64,000 nucleotides of DNA. Origin: Paenibacillus glucanolyticus NBRC 15330. GTDB taxonomy: Bacteria > Bacillota > Bacilli > Paenibacillales > Paenibacillaceae. Below are positions 7,586 through 16,375 of the stretch, piece after piece; position 1 is the stretch's first letter, and every line of letters begins with the position of its first letter. The DNA is taken from positions 248,001-312,000 of the forward strand of contig NZ_BIMC01000001.1 in assembly GCF_004000885.1 (NCBI RefSeq), written 5' to 3'. The position numbers were made by a program, and so were the translations under genes. The notes below the pieces were generated by a model that did no database searches, had not been told where the DNA came from, and was given only the letters and a program-made list of their open reading frames with translations.

Positions 7586-9410
7586 CCTCGCGCACCTCCT
7601 CGATATTATCGTGAATGACAGGAATCTGAATGCGAACGGTCGTGCCCGCTTCCAGCTCACTCTGAAACTCCAGACCATACCGATGCCCATAATACAACCG
7701 GATACGATCGTGAACATTTCGAACGGCTACACCGGAGCCGGCCGTATTGACAAATTTGGCGGGATTCTGCTCAGGCCATTCATCGTCCAAAATTCCTTCA
7801 ACGACCTCGGGAGCCATCCCCACCCCGTTATCCGCAACCGTCAGTTCTAACACGTCTCCCCGTACGGCTGCCGTTACGGAAATATGTCCCTGATCCACCA
7901 AATACTCGATGCCATGCACGATAGCGTTCTCAATTAAAGGCTGAAGCACCAGCTTGAGGGTATAACAAGACTGTGACGCTTCATCGGCCTCGATTGTAAA
8001 ATCAAACTTCTGTTTATATCTCATCTGTTGAATGGTCAAATAATGCCTTGCATGCTCCAGCTCTTCCTGTACGCTGATGGATGTTTTTCCTTTACTCAGG
8101 CTCAAGCGAAACAGCTTCGACAAGGAGGTAATCATCGTAATGACCTCCTCCTTCTTGCTCATGCCCACCATGCGGACAACCGAATTCAAGGTGTTATATA
8201 AAAAATGCGGGTTGATCTGCGCCTGCAATGCTTCCAGCTCATACTTGCGCTTGGATTCCTGCTCCTTCACAATCTGTTGCATCAGCTGCCTGATCTTGTC
8301 CAGCATCAGATTGAATCGGCTGGACAACTGCATGACTTCGAGCGGCCCCTGCATCGGAAGCTCTACATTGAAATCGCCCCGTTCCACCGCTTTCATGGTT
8401 CTGCCCATCCGGCGGATAGGGCGTGTAAGCATTGCGGAGAGAATCAGCGACACGACGATGGCAAGCACCAGAACGATTGCGACAACCTGAACCAGATAGC
8501 GGTTGACCTCTTCTCTCGTGGTCATGATCTCGTCCAGATAAGACACACCAACGATTTTCCAACCAATGTTAACCACCGACTTCACGGTGTTCAGCCGCTT
8601 GATCCCGTCCGATTCGTCAATGTAGCTGTCGGAGGATGTGAGCGCCCTCTCCACGCTCTCATTCCGAAGCCCCATATAGATTAACTGCTGCTGGGGATGA
8701 TACACGATATTCCCGGCGCCTTCATCGATGATGTACGCATACCCCCGCTTCCCTAAACTGATACGGCTGCTAAGCTCATCAATTTTCTTGAAATTGATAT
8801 CCACGAGCAGGATGACGTACATGGGCTCCCCATTATGAACGACCGTAATGCCTTTGCTCATTGTGACGACCCATTGAAACGTATTGTCGTACAGATTCTG
8901 CACATGGGGCAGCGAGAAGCTCAAATGATTCGACACCCTCATAGCCGAGTGAAACCAGCTCTGCTCCGTCACCCGGGCGCTTGGTTTGACCGGCACGGCC
9001 GGATGGTTCCGCAGCATTTCGCCCTGCGCATTGAATAATGCGATGGAGACGATATCATCCCGGCTTCGCATGATCGTATCCAGCTGTTGGGTCACCTCTT
9101 CATCGTCCCATTGCCCATCCAAGAGCATATTATCCTCGATAGCCCGGTACAGCTGCGCCATTCCATCCACATAATCCTCCAGATTATAGCTAACCTGATC
9201 GACAATCTGCTGGGCATTCAGAAATACGCTTTGCTCTGCCGAGCGTGAGAATTTGTTGAAGAGCAGCACGGCTACGACAACCACAATGAGCAGAATAAAT
9301 GCGGAGAACGACCACATGATGATGGATTGTATGCTGTATGTGCGAAATCGCCTAACCCAGCGCTGCATGGCCGGCTTTGCCGAATATCGCTTGGAATACG
9401 TGATTTTCAC
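7578..9410 (-). CDS. YesM-type sensor histidine kinase (Cache-like sensor, HAMP, His_kinase)
   Basis: A 610-residue membrane sensor kinase, taking the GTG at 9410, which lies 7 bases after the regulator stop. Two membrane segments near residues 29-52 and 306-328 flank a roughly 250-residue extracellular Cache-like region. A HAMP segment follows (TRPIRRMGRTMKAVERGDF). The phospho-acceptor His is about residue 402 in QAQINPHFLYNTL, typical of the LytS/YesM class. The ATP-binding region shows LVLQPLIENAIVHG, VADNGVGM and GSGVAVRNVHDRI. An upstream in-frame ATG would overlap the regulator and lacks a binding site. It phosphorylates the response regulator encoded immediately before it. Confidence 0.9.
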   Translation of the reverse strand: MKITYSKRYSAKPAMQRWVRRFRTYSIQSIIMWSFSAFILLIVVVVAVLLFNKFSRSAEQSVFLNAQQIVDQVSYNLEDYVDGMAQLYRAIEDNMLLDGQWDDEEVTQQLDTIMRSRDDIVSIALFNAQGEMLRNHPAVPVKPSARVTEQSWFHSAMRVSNHLSFSLPHVQNLYDNTFQWVVTMSKGITVVHNGEPMYVILLVDINFKKIDELSSRISLGKRGYAYIIDEGAGNIVYHPQQQLIYMGLRNESVERALTSSDSYIDESDGIKRLNTVKSVVNIGWKIVGVSYLDEIMTTREEVNRYLVQVVAIVLVLAIVVSLILSAMLTRPIRRMGRTMKAVERGDFNVELPMQGPLEVMQLSSRFNLMLDKIRQLMQQIVKEQESKRKYELEALQAQINPHFLYNTLNSVVRMVGMSKKEEVITMITSLSKLFRLSLSKGKTSISVQEELEHARHYLTIQQMRYKQKFDFTIEADEASQSCYTLKLVLQPLIENAIVHGIEYLVDQGHISVTAAVRGDVLELTVADNGVGMAPEVVEGILDDEWPEQNPAKFVNTAGSGVAVRNVHDRIRLYYGHRYGLEFQSELEAGTTVRIQIPVIHDNIEEVREDD

Positions 9411-9417
9411 CTGTGTC

Positions 9418-11052
9418 CTACCCCCTCGCTTGCGCACGGTATTCCTTGGGTGATATACCAACCTGCTTCTTGAAGCAGAAGCTGAAATAATTCGGATCGG
9501 CATAACCGACGCGCTCTGCAATCTCAAAAGCCTTCAGATCCGAAGAACGCAGAAGCTCTTTCGCCGTTTCCATGCGCAGCTGCATTAAATACTGAACATA
9601 CGTCATTTTGATCTCTTTTTTGAACACGCCGCTAAAATAGCCTGTACTGATGTGCAGCTGCATGCACAGCTTCTGCAGTGAAAGCTCCGGATCCACGTAA
9701 TGCTCCCGGGTATATTGAAGCGCCTTCTCCACGATGTCTTTATAGGAGTGCTGTCTGGAGCTGGAAATATGCTTGCGAATGGTCAAACTGATGTCAAGAA
9801 GCCAGACTTTGGCTTCCTCCAGTCCGGAAAATTTAAAAATTTCAGCGTGCAGCTGAAACCCTGCCCCGAACAACTCCTCCATTTCAATTCCCGATTCCTT
9901 GGCTGTTCGCAATATGGAAGTGACCACTTCCAGCAGGTAGACCTGAACCTCATGAATGGTGCAGGAGGCACCAATCAGCTCATCAAATATGTGCGAAATC
10001 GCTTCACTCAACTCTTCCGCAGTACCCAGCTTCAGATTACGAATCAGAGCCTGCTCCATCAGCTCATCCAGACGAACTCCCTCCTGCCTCGGACTCTCCA
10101 CATCATCAATGAAGATGACTTTCTCGGCACCGAGAATCAGTCTGTAATCCAGCGCCAGCAGAGCATCTTGATAGGAGTGCTTGAGATCGGACAGATGCCG
10201 AACCTTGGAGCCAACGCCAATCGTAACCGACAGCTTCAAGTAGTGAAGGACGCTTTTTAATAGACGGTCCAGAGTGACCTGCAGATCGTTGAACCATGCC
10301 TCACCCTCACGCCCGTCATTCGTAGTCAATAACACAATGCTGTCCTGATAGATGAATGCGCTTCCATAAGAAAGAGGATCCATGAGTTCTTTGGCTATGT
10401 TCAACATGGCGTGCAGCATTAAATCCAAATCGCCTGAATGGCGCAGCGAGCTTGAAGAAGTCTTCTCCTTATCCTCAGCCGCCGGATACAAGGCCAATAC
10501 CGACGCCAAATAGCAAGCTCCATTCGATGGAAGCCCATAGTTTCGAGTCTTCTCCTCGATAATCGTACGAGGTAATTTACGGGTGAGCAGCGATGCCAGG
10601 AACGATTCCCGAAGCAAGGGCAGACTTGTGCGGTAATGCTCCTTCAGCTGTCTTACATCCTCGCGTTCGGCAACCTCCCTATCGATTTTGTCTTTGATCT
10701 TATGCAATAGCTCCATGAAGCTGTCCGCAGAGAATGGTTTAAGCAAATATTCATCCACACGGAGCGTAATCGCTTGGCGGGCATAATCAAATTCATCGTA
10801 GCCTGTCAGTATGACAATTTTGCATAGCGGCTGATGCTCCCGAAGCCATGCGGCTAACTGAAGTCCGTCCTGAAATGGCATACTGATATCAGTAATGACA
10901 ACATCCGGCTCGAGTCGCTCTGCAAGTTCCATAGCCTCTCTTCCGTTCTCTGCCGTACCCTCGATGGTGAATCCGCATGCTCCCCAGTGTATTTCCTGAA
11001 CGAGCCCTTCCCGCACATCGGCTTCATCATCCACTAACAGCACTTTATACAA
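9418..11052 (-). CDS. YesN-type response regulator with AraC DNA-binding domain
   Basis: A 544-residue regulator, starting at TTG with AGGAGGGG five bases upstream. Residues 1-120 form a receiver domain (VLLVDDEADVREGL, phospho-acceptor in DVVITDISMPFQDG, Lys in YLLKPFS). The middle region contains a degenerate GGDEF-like stretch (LKLSVTIGVGSK). The last 100 residues are an AraC helix-turn-helix pair (LSLQKLCMQLHISTGYFS, then FEIAERVGYADPNYFSFCFKKQVGISPKEYR). It is the first gene of the sensor operon, transcribed toward the kinase and binding protein. Its likely target is the mglB promoter, where a 21-bp-spaced direct repeat is found. Confidence 0.9.
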   Translation of the reverse strand: MYKVLLVDDEADVREGLVQEIHWGACGFTIEGTAENGREAMELAERLEPDVVITDISMPFQDGLQLAAWLREHQPLCKIVILTGYDEFDYARQAITLRVDEYLLKPFSADSFMELLHKIKDKIDREVAEREDVRQLKEHYRTSLPLLRESFLASLLTRKLPRTIIEEKTRNYGLPSNGACYLASVLALYPAAEDKEKTSSSSLRHSGDLDLMLHAMLNIAKELMDPLSYGSAFIYQDSIVLLTTNDGREGEAWFNDLQVTLDRLLKSVLHYLKLSVTIGVGSKVRHLSDLKHSYQDALLALDYRLILGAEKVIFIDDVESPRQEGVRLDELMEQALIRNLKLGTAEELSEAISHIFDELIGASCTIHEVQVYLLEVVTSILRTAKESGIEMEELFGAGFQLHAEIFKFSGLEEAKVWLLDISLTIRKHISSSRQHSYKDIVEKALQYTREHYVDPELSLQKLCMQLHISTGYFSGVFKKEIKMTYVQYLMQLRMETAKELLRSSDLKAFEIAERVGYADPNYFSFCFKKQVGISPKEYRAQARG

Positions 11053-11172
11053 TGCGACCCCTCCTGTTTTCGTCCGTTAATAGTCTTAATGGATCTAAAA
11101 AGATCTTACATCGCCGTCCTGCAATTTGGAATGTCTGACTTTTACGTTTTTTTCAAGCCGTTACAAAGTTAC

Positions 11173-11239
11173 AAAAAAAGAACGAATGTGCCTCTGATCA
11201 AACAGGTGGATTCCTGTTCCTAGAGTCATCATTCGTTCT
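11173..11239 (-). terminator. Terminator of the MATE exporter gene
   Basis: On the minus strand AGAACGAATG and CATTCGTTCT pair perfectly over 10 bp and are followed by seven T. The roughly 47-base interior also contains a smaller ACAGG / CCTGT pairing. It lies downstream of the MATE gene stop at 11264. Confidence 0.7.
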
Positions 11240-11263
11240 CCGTTATCCATTGAATCTTGTTCC

Positions 11264-12622
11264 TTAAGCATGAACCGGTATCGATGTAGATGCAGCGGGC
11301 TTGCTCAACCTCTTGATACTCATATAATAGGCGATGCCGAGCGGGATGACTGCACCTAACCATGCCAGCGGATTAGCCAGGCTTGCACCGAGGAAACCGA
11401 TCTGTGCGGTCAGGAAGATGGCAGCCAGAACGCGCATGATCAGCTCCATAATGCCTGCCACCGTTGGAATAAAGCTCTGTCCCAATCCTTGGAGGGTGAA
11501 GCGGTATATAAACAACAGCGACAGGAGTAAATAGGTGCTCCCGTTCGATAAGAAGTACAGCTTGCTGAGCGATAGCAATTCCTCCTGACCCTGACCGACA
11601 AACAGACTGACCGCGGCAGGACCCGCGAATATGACCAGCAATCCCACGGCGATGCTGAACGATCCCGAGAGCCAAATGCACTGTTTAACCCCCAGCCTGA
11701 TTCGATCTATTCGGTTTGCCCCATAATTCTGAGCCGCAAACGTTGCCATCGTAATGCCAAAGGAGCTCATAGGCTGGGTCGCGAGCATATCAATTTTCTG
11801 AGCTGCGGTGTATGCTGCTACGGCGGTTGCACCGAGTCCATTCAGCGTAATCTGAAGAATGATGGCTCCGATCGCAATGATGGAGGCTTGGAAGCCCATG
11901 GGAAAGCCGATCCACATATGCTGGCGGATAAATGTCCAGTCTATGGACCAATCCGCGTTCTTGAACTGCAGCAGCGGTACTTTTTTGTGAATATAGATCA
12001 GACACAGCAAGCAGGAGAACAGCTGTGATACAACCGTCGCAAGTCCTGCTCCTGCTACGCCCATCTTGAATACAAGAATAAACAGCAGATCCAGTACAAT
12101 ATTCAGAATGCTTGCAACCACTAAGAAGAGCAGCGGCGTTCGGCTGTCCCCTAGCGCTCTGAGCAGATTGGCCAACAAGTTGAACAGAACGGCTGCGCCA
12201 ACACCCCAGTTGATAACAATCAAATAGGAGTAGGCATCATCCAATATTTCAGCCGGCGTATTCATCATCTCAAGCACCGGTCTCGTAAACATCACACTGA
12301 CAACGGTTAGAAAAATGGTGAAGACAAGGCTGATCCAGATGCTCGTGCCGACACTTTTACGGATACCTGCGATATCTTTTGCACCGAAGCGCTGAGCCGT
12401 TATGATGGACAATCCTGCGGTCAAGCCTTGAGCAAAACCGATGACAAAGAACAAAATGCTGCCTGTCGAACCTACGGCTGCAAGTGCGTCCACCCCAATC
12501 GTCCGTCCCACGATGAGTGTATCTGCCATATTGTAAAATTGCTGAAAAACATTACCGATTAAGAGCGGTATCGTAAACATCACGATCAGCTTGATCGGAC
12601 TTCCCTGTGTCATATCTCTCAT
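11264..12622 (-). CDS. MATE family multidrug/cation efflux transporter
   Basis: A 452-residue protein with about 12 hydrophobic segments of the MATE (MatE) family, which exports drugs or metabolites in exchange for Na+ or H+. Family features include MTQGSPIKLIVMFTIPLL at the N terminus, FYNMADTLIVGR, GLTAGLSIITAQRFGA and LLRALGDSRTPL. The start at 12622 is chosen because AGGAG is seven bases upstream and the family normally begins here. The upstream ORF extension is 47 residues of non-membrane sequence without a binding site. It stands alone between a terminator downstream and the purT terminator upstream. The substrate cannot be predicted. Confidence 0.9.
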   Translation of the reverse strand: MRDMTQGSPIKLIVMFTIPLLIGNVFQQFYNMADTLIVGRTIGVDALAAVGSTGSILFFVIGFAQGLTAGLSIITAQRFGAKDIAGIRKSVGTSIWISLVFTIFLTVVSVMFTRPVLEMMNTPAEILDDAYSYLIVINWGVGAAVLFNLLANLLRALGDSRTPLLFLVVASILNIVLDLLFILVFKMGVAGAGLATVVSQLFSCLLCLIYIHKKVPLLQFKNADWSIDWTFIRQHMWIGFPMGFQASIIAIGAIILQITLNGLGATAVAAYTAAQKIDMLATQPMSSFGITMATFAAQNYGANRIDRIRLGVKQCIWLSGSFSIAVGLLVIFAGPAAVSLFVGQGQEELLSLSKLYFLSNGSTYLLLSLLFIYRFTLQGLGQSFIPTVAGIMELIMRVLAAIFLTAQIGFLGASLANPLAWLGAVIPLGIAYYMSIKRLSKPAASTSIPVHA

Positions 12623-12857
12623 GTTATTTCTCCTATGCCTGTAGAGCGTTCTATTTATATGTTGAAATGAATCCCGTGATAAGGCCCCAAATGATGGGAT
12701 TATCGGGATGTGGACCATCGTATTCCTGTGTATCTTATCATGAACGATCGTAAATTTCTGCATATTTATTATTAATTTTTAAATTACATATACTCGTCTC
12801 GGCACCACGGCACGGCAATAGCGAAACGGATGCTCGCGGCTGCTTCCTATAGAAATA
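12623..12857. other. Intergenic region between the MATE gene and purT
   Basis: About 235 bases with no convincing ORF. It must contain the MATE gene promoter on the minus strand. I see AT-rich sequence near 12760-12790 but no clear -35/-10 pair. Confidence 0.5.
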
Positions 12858-12883
12858 GGCCAACCGGGAAGTGCCGGTTGACC
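12858..12883 (-). terminator. Terminator of purT
   Basis: On the minus strand GGTCAACCGG and CCGGTTGGCC pair over 10 bp (one G-T pair) around a 6-base loop, followed by TATTTCT. The stem is strong but the T-tract is interrupted. It lies 50 bases after the purT stop. Confidence 0.6.
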
Positions 12884-12932
12884 TTAGAACATGATCAAGA
12901 GGGACAAGCAAGAAAGTTTACACTTTAAGCGA

Positions 12933-14093
12933 TTAAACTTCTTCTACAGCAAGCATCTCCCATGCTTTTTTTGCACGTGAACGTGCCTCTTCTACATGGC
13001 TGGCCGTGGACAGCGCAACCGCGACGCGTCTTCCGACCTTGGTTACAGGCTTGCCAAAAATGCGCAGCTGAGTGTTCGGAACGGCAAGTGCCCGCTCAGC
13101 ACCGGTAACCGTATAATGTTCCAGCTCTTTCGGTGCTTTCAACGGCCGGCTGGCTCCAGGCGTGATCCATTCGATCTCGGGTATCGGATACCCGAGAATG
13201 GCACGTACATGAAGCGCAAATTCGGACAGGTTTTGTGTGACAAGCGTAACCAAGCCGGTATCATGCGGCCTTGGAGATACTTCACTGAAGTACACTTTGT
13301 TCTCGGTCAAGAACAGCTCTACCCCAAACAATCCGAACCCGCCAAGCTCGTCCGTAATCGCCTTTGCTATACCTTTGGCTTCCTCAATCTGCTCTTCCGA
13401 CATGTTATGCGGCTGCCAGGATTCGATGTAGTCTCCACTCTCCTGGATATGCCCGATTGGCGCGCAGTAGTTTGTCCCACTCACAGAGCGAACCGTCAGA
13501 AGTGTAATCTCGGATTGAAACGTAATAAATTCCTCAATGATCACTCTCCCGTTCTGCACCCGGCCGCCTTCCATGGCAATATTCCAGCAGGACGCGATCT
13601 CATCTTCTGAGCGGCAGACACTCTGGCCTTTTCCGGAAGAGCTCATAAGCGGTTTAATGACACACGGAAATCCCATCTCCCGCACAGCCTGAACAAACTC
13701 CTCATACGTATCGGCAAACCGATAACCCGCAGTCGGCAGCCCCAGCTTCTCCGACGCCAGTCGGCGGATGCCTTCCCGATCCATCGTCAGTTTCGCGGCT
13801 CTCGCGGTAGGAATAACGCGGTATCCCTCTTCCTCCAGCTTCACAAGCTCCGACGTTGCCAGTGCTTCAATCTCGGGAACGATCAAATCCGGCTTCTCCT
13901 GCTCTATGATCTCGCGCAGCTTATCCCCATCCAGCATATCAATGACATAACTGCGATGGGCGACATGCATGGCGGGAGCATCGGCATAACGATCAACGGC
14001 GATGGTTTCAACGCCCAGTCTCTGTGCCTCGATGACAACCTCTTTTCCCAGTTCTCCTGATCCTAGCAGCAGTATTTTCTTCGTTTTCAACAT
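12933..14093 (-). CDS. purT: Formate-dependent phosphoribosylglycinamide formyltransferase PurT
   Basis: A 386-residue ATP-grasp enzyme that makes formyl-GAR from GAR, formate and ATP in purine synthesis, independently of folate. It shows the N-terminal [23 protein letters not shown], then DGDKL and [13 protein letters not shown]. The ATP-grasp portion has [26 protein letters not shown] and [26 protein letters not shown]. These are hallmarks of PurT rather than PurK. The length matches the family. Upstream lies a ZTP riboswitch ending in an intrinsic terminator, so expression should rise when ZTP accumulates during formyl-folate shortage, when a folate-independent enzyme is useful. Confidence 0.95.
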   Translation of the reverse strand: MLKTKKILLLGSGELGKEVVIEAQRLGVETIAVDRYADAPAMHVAHRSYVIDMLDGDKLREIIEQEKPDLIVPEIEALATSELVKLEEEGYRVIPTARAAKLTMDREGIRRLASEKLGLPTAGYRFADTYEEFVQAVREMGFPCVIKPLMSSSGKGQSVCRSEDEIASCWNIAMEGGRVQNGRVIIEEFITFQSEITLLTVRSVSGTNYCAPIGHIQESGDYIESWQPHNMSEEQIEEAKGIAKAITDELGGFGLFGVELFLTENKVYFSEVSPRPHDTGLVTLVTQNLSEFALHVRAILGYPIPEIEWITPGASRPLKAPKELEHYTVTGAERALAVPNTQLRIFGKPVTKVGRRVAVALSTASHVEEARSRAKKAWEMLAVEEV

Positions 14094-14147
14094 CGTTGTG
14101 ATATCCCCTTTTTTTCATAGTTTCAGAGATGATAGAAGTCATTAGAA

Positions 14148-14186
14148 TAATAAAAGAGGTAAGGGAAATAAGCTTCCCTTACCTCT
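14148..14186 (-). terminator. Riboswitch expression-platform terminator upstream of purT
   Basis: On the minus strand a 13-bp stem (AGAGGTAAGGGAA with TTCCCTTACCTCT) around a 5-base loop is followed by TTTATTATT. It starts directly after the ZTP aptamer and about 55 bases before the purT ATG. This fits transcriptional control where ligand-bound aptamer prevents termination. Confidence 0.88.
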
Positions 14187-14262
14187 GCCCAGGCGTACGG
14201 CCGTTGTCATCCATGTGCTCCCTCATGGTCCCCCATGCTACGCCAGTCACACATAAACCTAT
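14187..14262 (-). promoter_or_regulatory. ZTP riboswitch (pfl motif) aptamer
   Basis: Read on the minus strand, the leader has the conserved 5' segment GTGTGACTGGCG, a variable hairpin (CATGGGGGACCATG), the GGGAGCACATGGA segment and the conserved 3' segment CCGTACGCCTGGGCA. The order and both conserved halves match the pfl/ZTP consensus as I know it. The downstream gene is purT, a known member of the ZTP regulon. An intrinsic terminator follows immediately. A covariance-model search against the ZTP family would settle it. Confidence 0.92.
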
Positions 14263-14276
14263 ACATTGTTAGCTAA

Positions 14277-14305
14277 ATCATACTTAATCTTTCCCTTAAA
14301 TGCAA
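14277..14305 (-). promoter_or_regulatory. Likely sigma-A promoter of the ZTP riboswitch-purT unit
   Basis: On the minus strand TTGCAT (14305-14300), a 17-base spacer and TATGAT (14282-14277). The -10 matches 5 of 6 consensus bases and the -35 matches 3 of 6. Transcription would start near 14270, just before the aptamer. Confidence 0.55.
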
Positions 14306-14326
14306 TATCATCGGACAGAGCTTTTT

Positions 14327-15202
14327 CTAGGGTTTGGATATCATCATATCGATGAAATCTCTCTGCGCATGCGAGATCCATTTCTTAGGATGTATCACCA
14401 TCTGTATGTCCAGTCGGATATCCGGATGGATAAAGGGAAGAACAGCCAGCTCTCCCCGCTTGATTTCCGCTTCGGCTACCATGCGGGGCAACAGCGAAAT
14501 CCCCGAACCGGACATGACATAGCGCTTAATCGCTTCGGGATTGCCTAATTCCAATCCTATACGTAAGGGAACGCCGCGGGCACGAAGGACCTTTTCCAGC
14601 ATGATACGATAATTGCAGCTATCCTCGGTCATAATCCATTCTACATCAGCCAGATGTTCAAGCTTAATGACGGGATGAACATGCAGAGGATGATTCGGGT
14701 GAGCGACCAGTAATAGAGGTTCCTCCCTGATTCGAATCCATGTTAAGGATGAATCAGACGGGTTATGTTCCAGCATGAGACCCATATCGTACTCGCCTTC
14801 CCTCACTTTACTCACAATGCGGTCTTCACGATCTGGCTGCAAACGAATGGAAAGATCCTCATATTGATGTCTCAGCCGATGTACGACCGGCGGAAGAAAA
14901 TAAGCGGCTAACGAATCGATGGTCCCTATCGATAAGGTGCCCCCGCCTTGTTTGGTCAGCTTTTCCTTCGACTGTTGGAACAGATCCAGCATCTGAACTG
15001 CATACTTCAGAAGCTCCTCTCCGGACTTCGTCAACCGCAGACCTTTGCCGTATCGCTCAAACAGCTTGACGCCATATTCCTTCTCCAGCTTCTGAATCTG
15101 AGTGGTTACGCTGGATTGAGCATATCCTAACTCCTCCGCAGCTTTCGTGAAACTTTGACGATTCGCCACTTCCTTGAATGTTTGCAGGTAGATGAGTTCC
15201 AT
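14327..15202 (-). CDS. LysR family transcriptional regulator
   Basis: A 291-residue LysR-type regulator. The N-terminal winged helix-turn-helix (LQTFKEVANRQSFTKAAEELGYAQSS, quoted here only as residues 5 onward: LQTFKEVANR, then SFTKAAEELGYAQSSVT) is followed by the linker helix and a periplasmic-binding-like effector domain starting near residue 90 (LSIGTIDSLAAYFLPP). It is divergently transcribed from a DapA-family gene. The 111-bp gap contains two related palindromes of LysR-box type, so it most likely regulates that gene and itself. The effector is unknown. Confidence 0.93.
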   Translation of the reverse strand: MELIYLQTFKEVANRQSFTKAAEELGYAQSSVTTQIQKLEKEYGVKLFERYGKGLRLTKSGEELLKYAVQMLDLFQQSKEKLTKQGGGTLSIGTIDSLAAYFLPPVVHRLRHQYEDLSIRLQPDREDRIVSKVREGEYDMGLMLEHNPSDSSLTWIRIREEPLLLVAHPNHPLHVHPVIKLEHLADVEWIMTEDSCNYRIMLEKVLRARGVPLRIGLELGNPEAIKRYVMSGSGISLLPRMVAEAEIKRGELAVLPFIHPDIRLDIQMVIHPKKWISHAQRDFIDMMISKP

Positions 15203-15212
15203 CTCGCTCTCC

Positions 15213-15254
15213 TTATCAATAATATTGATAATAATTATCTATTATTATAGATAA
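15213..15254. promoter_or_regulatory. Two LysR-type palindromic operators
   Basis: Palindrome 1 at 15213-15231 is TTATCAAT-AAT-ATTGATAA and contains a T-N11-A core. Palindrome 2 at 15235-15254 is TTATCTAT-TATT-ATAGATAA. Both share TTATC...GATAA arms, and their centres are about 22 bp apart. This resembles the paired recognition and activation sites bound by LysR tetramers between divergent genes. Confidence 0.75.
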
Positions 15255-15257
15255 CAC

Positions 15258-15286
15258 TGATCCTGATTGCCATGATACAGTATAAC
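15258..15286 (+). promoter_or_regulatory. Weak, probably LysR-activated promoter of the DapA-family gene
   Basis: A good -10 TATAAC (15281-15286) is preceded by a 17-base spacer and a poor -35, TGATCC (15258-15263). The second LysR palindrome ends 4 bases upstream of this -35, a position suited to activation. Confidence 0.4.
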
Positions 15287-15313
15287 CACAACCAATGAAA
15301 TGGAGGAAGGGCC

Positions 15314-16207
15314 ATGTTGAATGAGCAGCAGCTGCATGGAATTTATGTGCCTGTCATTACACCCTTTTCACAGGATTATGAGCTGGACCTTATTTCGTAT
15401 CAACGTTATGTAGAGAACTTGTTAACCCATGACATTCAGGGTTTGGTCATCAACGGTACGACCGGCGAGGCGCCAACGGTTACGTGGGATGAGGTTGTTC
15501 GGCTTACAGGGGAAACCCGGAGAATTCTGGGCAAGCGGCAATTGCCGCTGGTCATCGGTACAGGAACGAACGATACGGTCTCCAGCGTGAAACGGACGGA
15601 ACAAGCAGCGCTTATCGGTGCCAATGCCGTATTGGTAGTCACACCATACTACAGCCGTCCTTCAATAGAAGGGATCATGGAACACTTCCGTCAAGTGTCC
15701 GAGGTCGGTATACCGGTTATCTTATATGAAGTTCCTTCGCGTACAGGTATCCGGCTGCCGGTCGATGCCATAAGAAGAATCATGGATCTGCCTGGTGTGA
15801 TTGGCATGAAGGATAGCACCTCAAGTACGGAGTTAATGAAGGAATTATCACAGAATCGTACGAAGCCTGTTCTATGCGGGGATGATATTCACTTCCAGGA
15901 AATGCTGTATCATGGCGCTTCCGGCGGGATTCTGGCGTCTGCCAACGTGAATACCGAGGCCTACATTCGCATGTATCAATTAGCTGCCCAAGGGGACTAT
16001 TTTCGGTCTGAACTGGAATTTGAAGTGCTGATTCCGTGTATTCAGAAGCTGTTCGCAGAATCTAATCCCGCTCCACTCAAATGGCTGCTCGCCAAGCAAG
16101 GGCTCATCTCTAATGACACTCTTCGTCTGCCGATGGCACCCATTTCAGAGGAGCTAAAGCTATCCTTTGAAAAGGTCCTGCGAAATCTGTTCTTTCACAC
16201 GCGTTGA
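15314..16207 (+). CDS. Dihydrodipicolinate synthase/N-acetylneuraminate lyase family protein
   Basis: A 297-residue TIM-barrel class I aldolase. Family features are GIYVPVITPF, VINGTTGEAPTV (GTTGE motif), VVTPYYSRPS (conserved Tyr), and the Schiff-base Lys in IGMKDSTSS near residue 163, with Tyr135 in ILYEVPSRTG as catalytic base. AGGAAG lies upstream of the ATG. The family includes DapA, KDG aldolases and related pyruvate lyases. The lone position opposite a LysR regulator, with no lysine genes nearby, argues for a catabolic or specialised paralogue rather than the housekeeping DapA. That choice is inference. Confidence 0.9.
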   Translation: MLNEQQLHGIYVPVITPFSQDYELDLISYQRYVENLLTHDIQGLVINGTTGEAPTVTWDEVVRLTGETRRILGKRQLPLVIGTGTNDTVSSVKRTEQAALIGANAVLVVTPYYSRPSIEGIMEHFRQVSEVGIPVILYEVPSRTGIRLPVDAIRRIMDLPGVIGMKDSTSSTELMKELSQNRTKPVLCGDDIHFQEMLYHGASGGILASANVNTEAYIRMYQLAAQGDYFRSELEFEVLIPCIQKLFAESNPAPLKWLLAKQGLISNDTLRLPMAPISEELKLSFEKVLRNLFFHTR

Positions 16208-16226
16208 GCAGTAAGTTGCTCTAAGA

Positions 16227-16259
16227 AAAAGGCAAGGAGGATTTGTTGCCTTGCCTTTT
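16227..16259 (+). terminator. Terminator after the DapA-family gene
   Basis: AAAAGGCAAG and CTTGCCTTTT pair over 10 bp around a 13-base loop, ending in a short T-run, 20 bases after the stop codon. The A-rich 5' side means it could also work in the other direction. Confidence 0.75.
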
Positions 16260-16375
16260 CTGTATGGCGGGCAGCCAAAGCCAAAGATCAATAGAATAGG
16301 ATTGATGAAAGATAGGGACCAACATATAATATGGGTAACTTCGATCCTTGCAGATATTTGAGAGGAGACTTGCAG

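Noticed and set aside
11080..11100. GATCT-AAAA-AGATC inverted repeat upstream of the YesN-type gene as an operator.
   Set aside because: A 5-bp arm is too short to separate from chance in AT-rich sequence.
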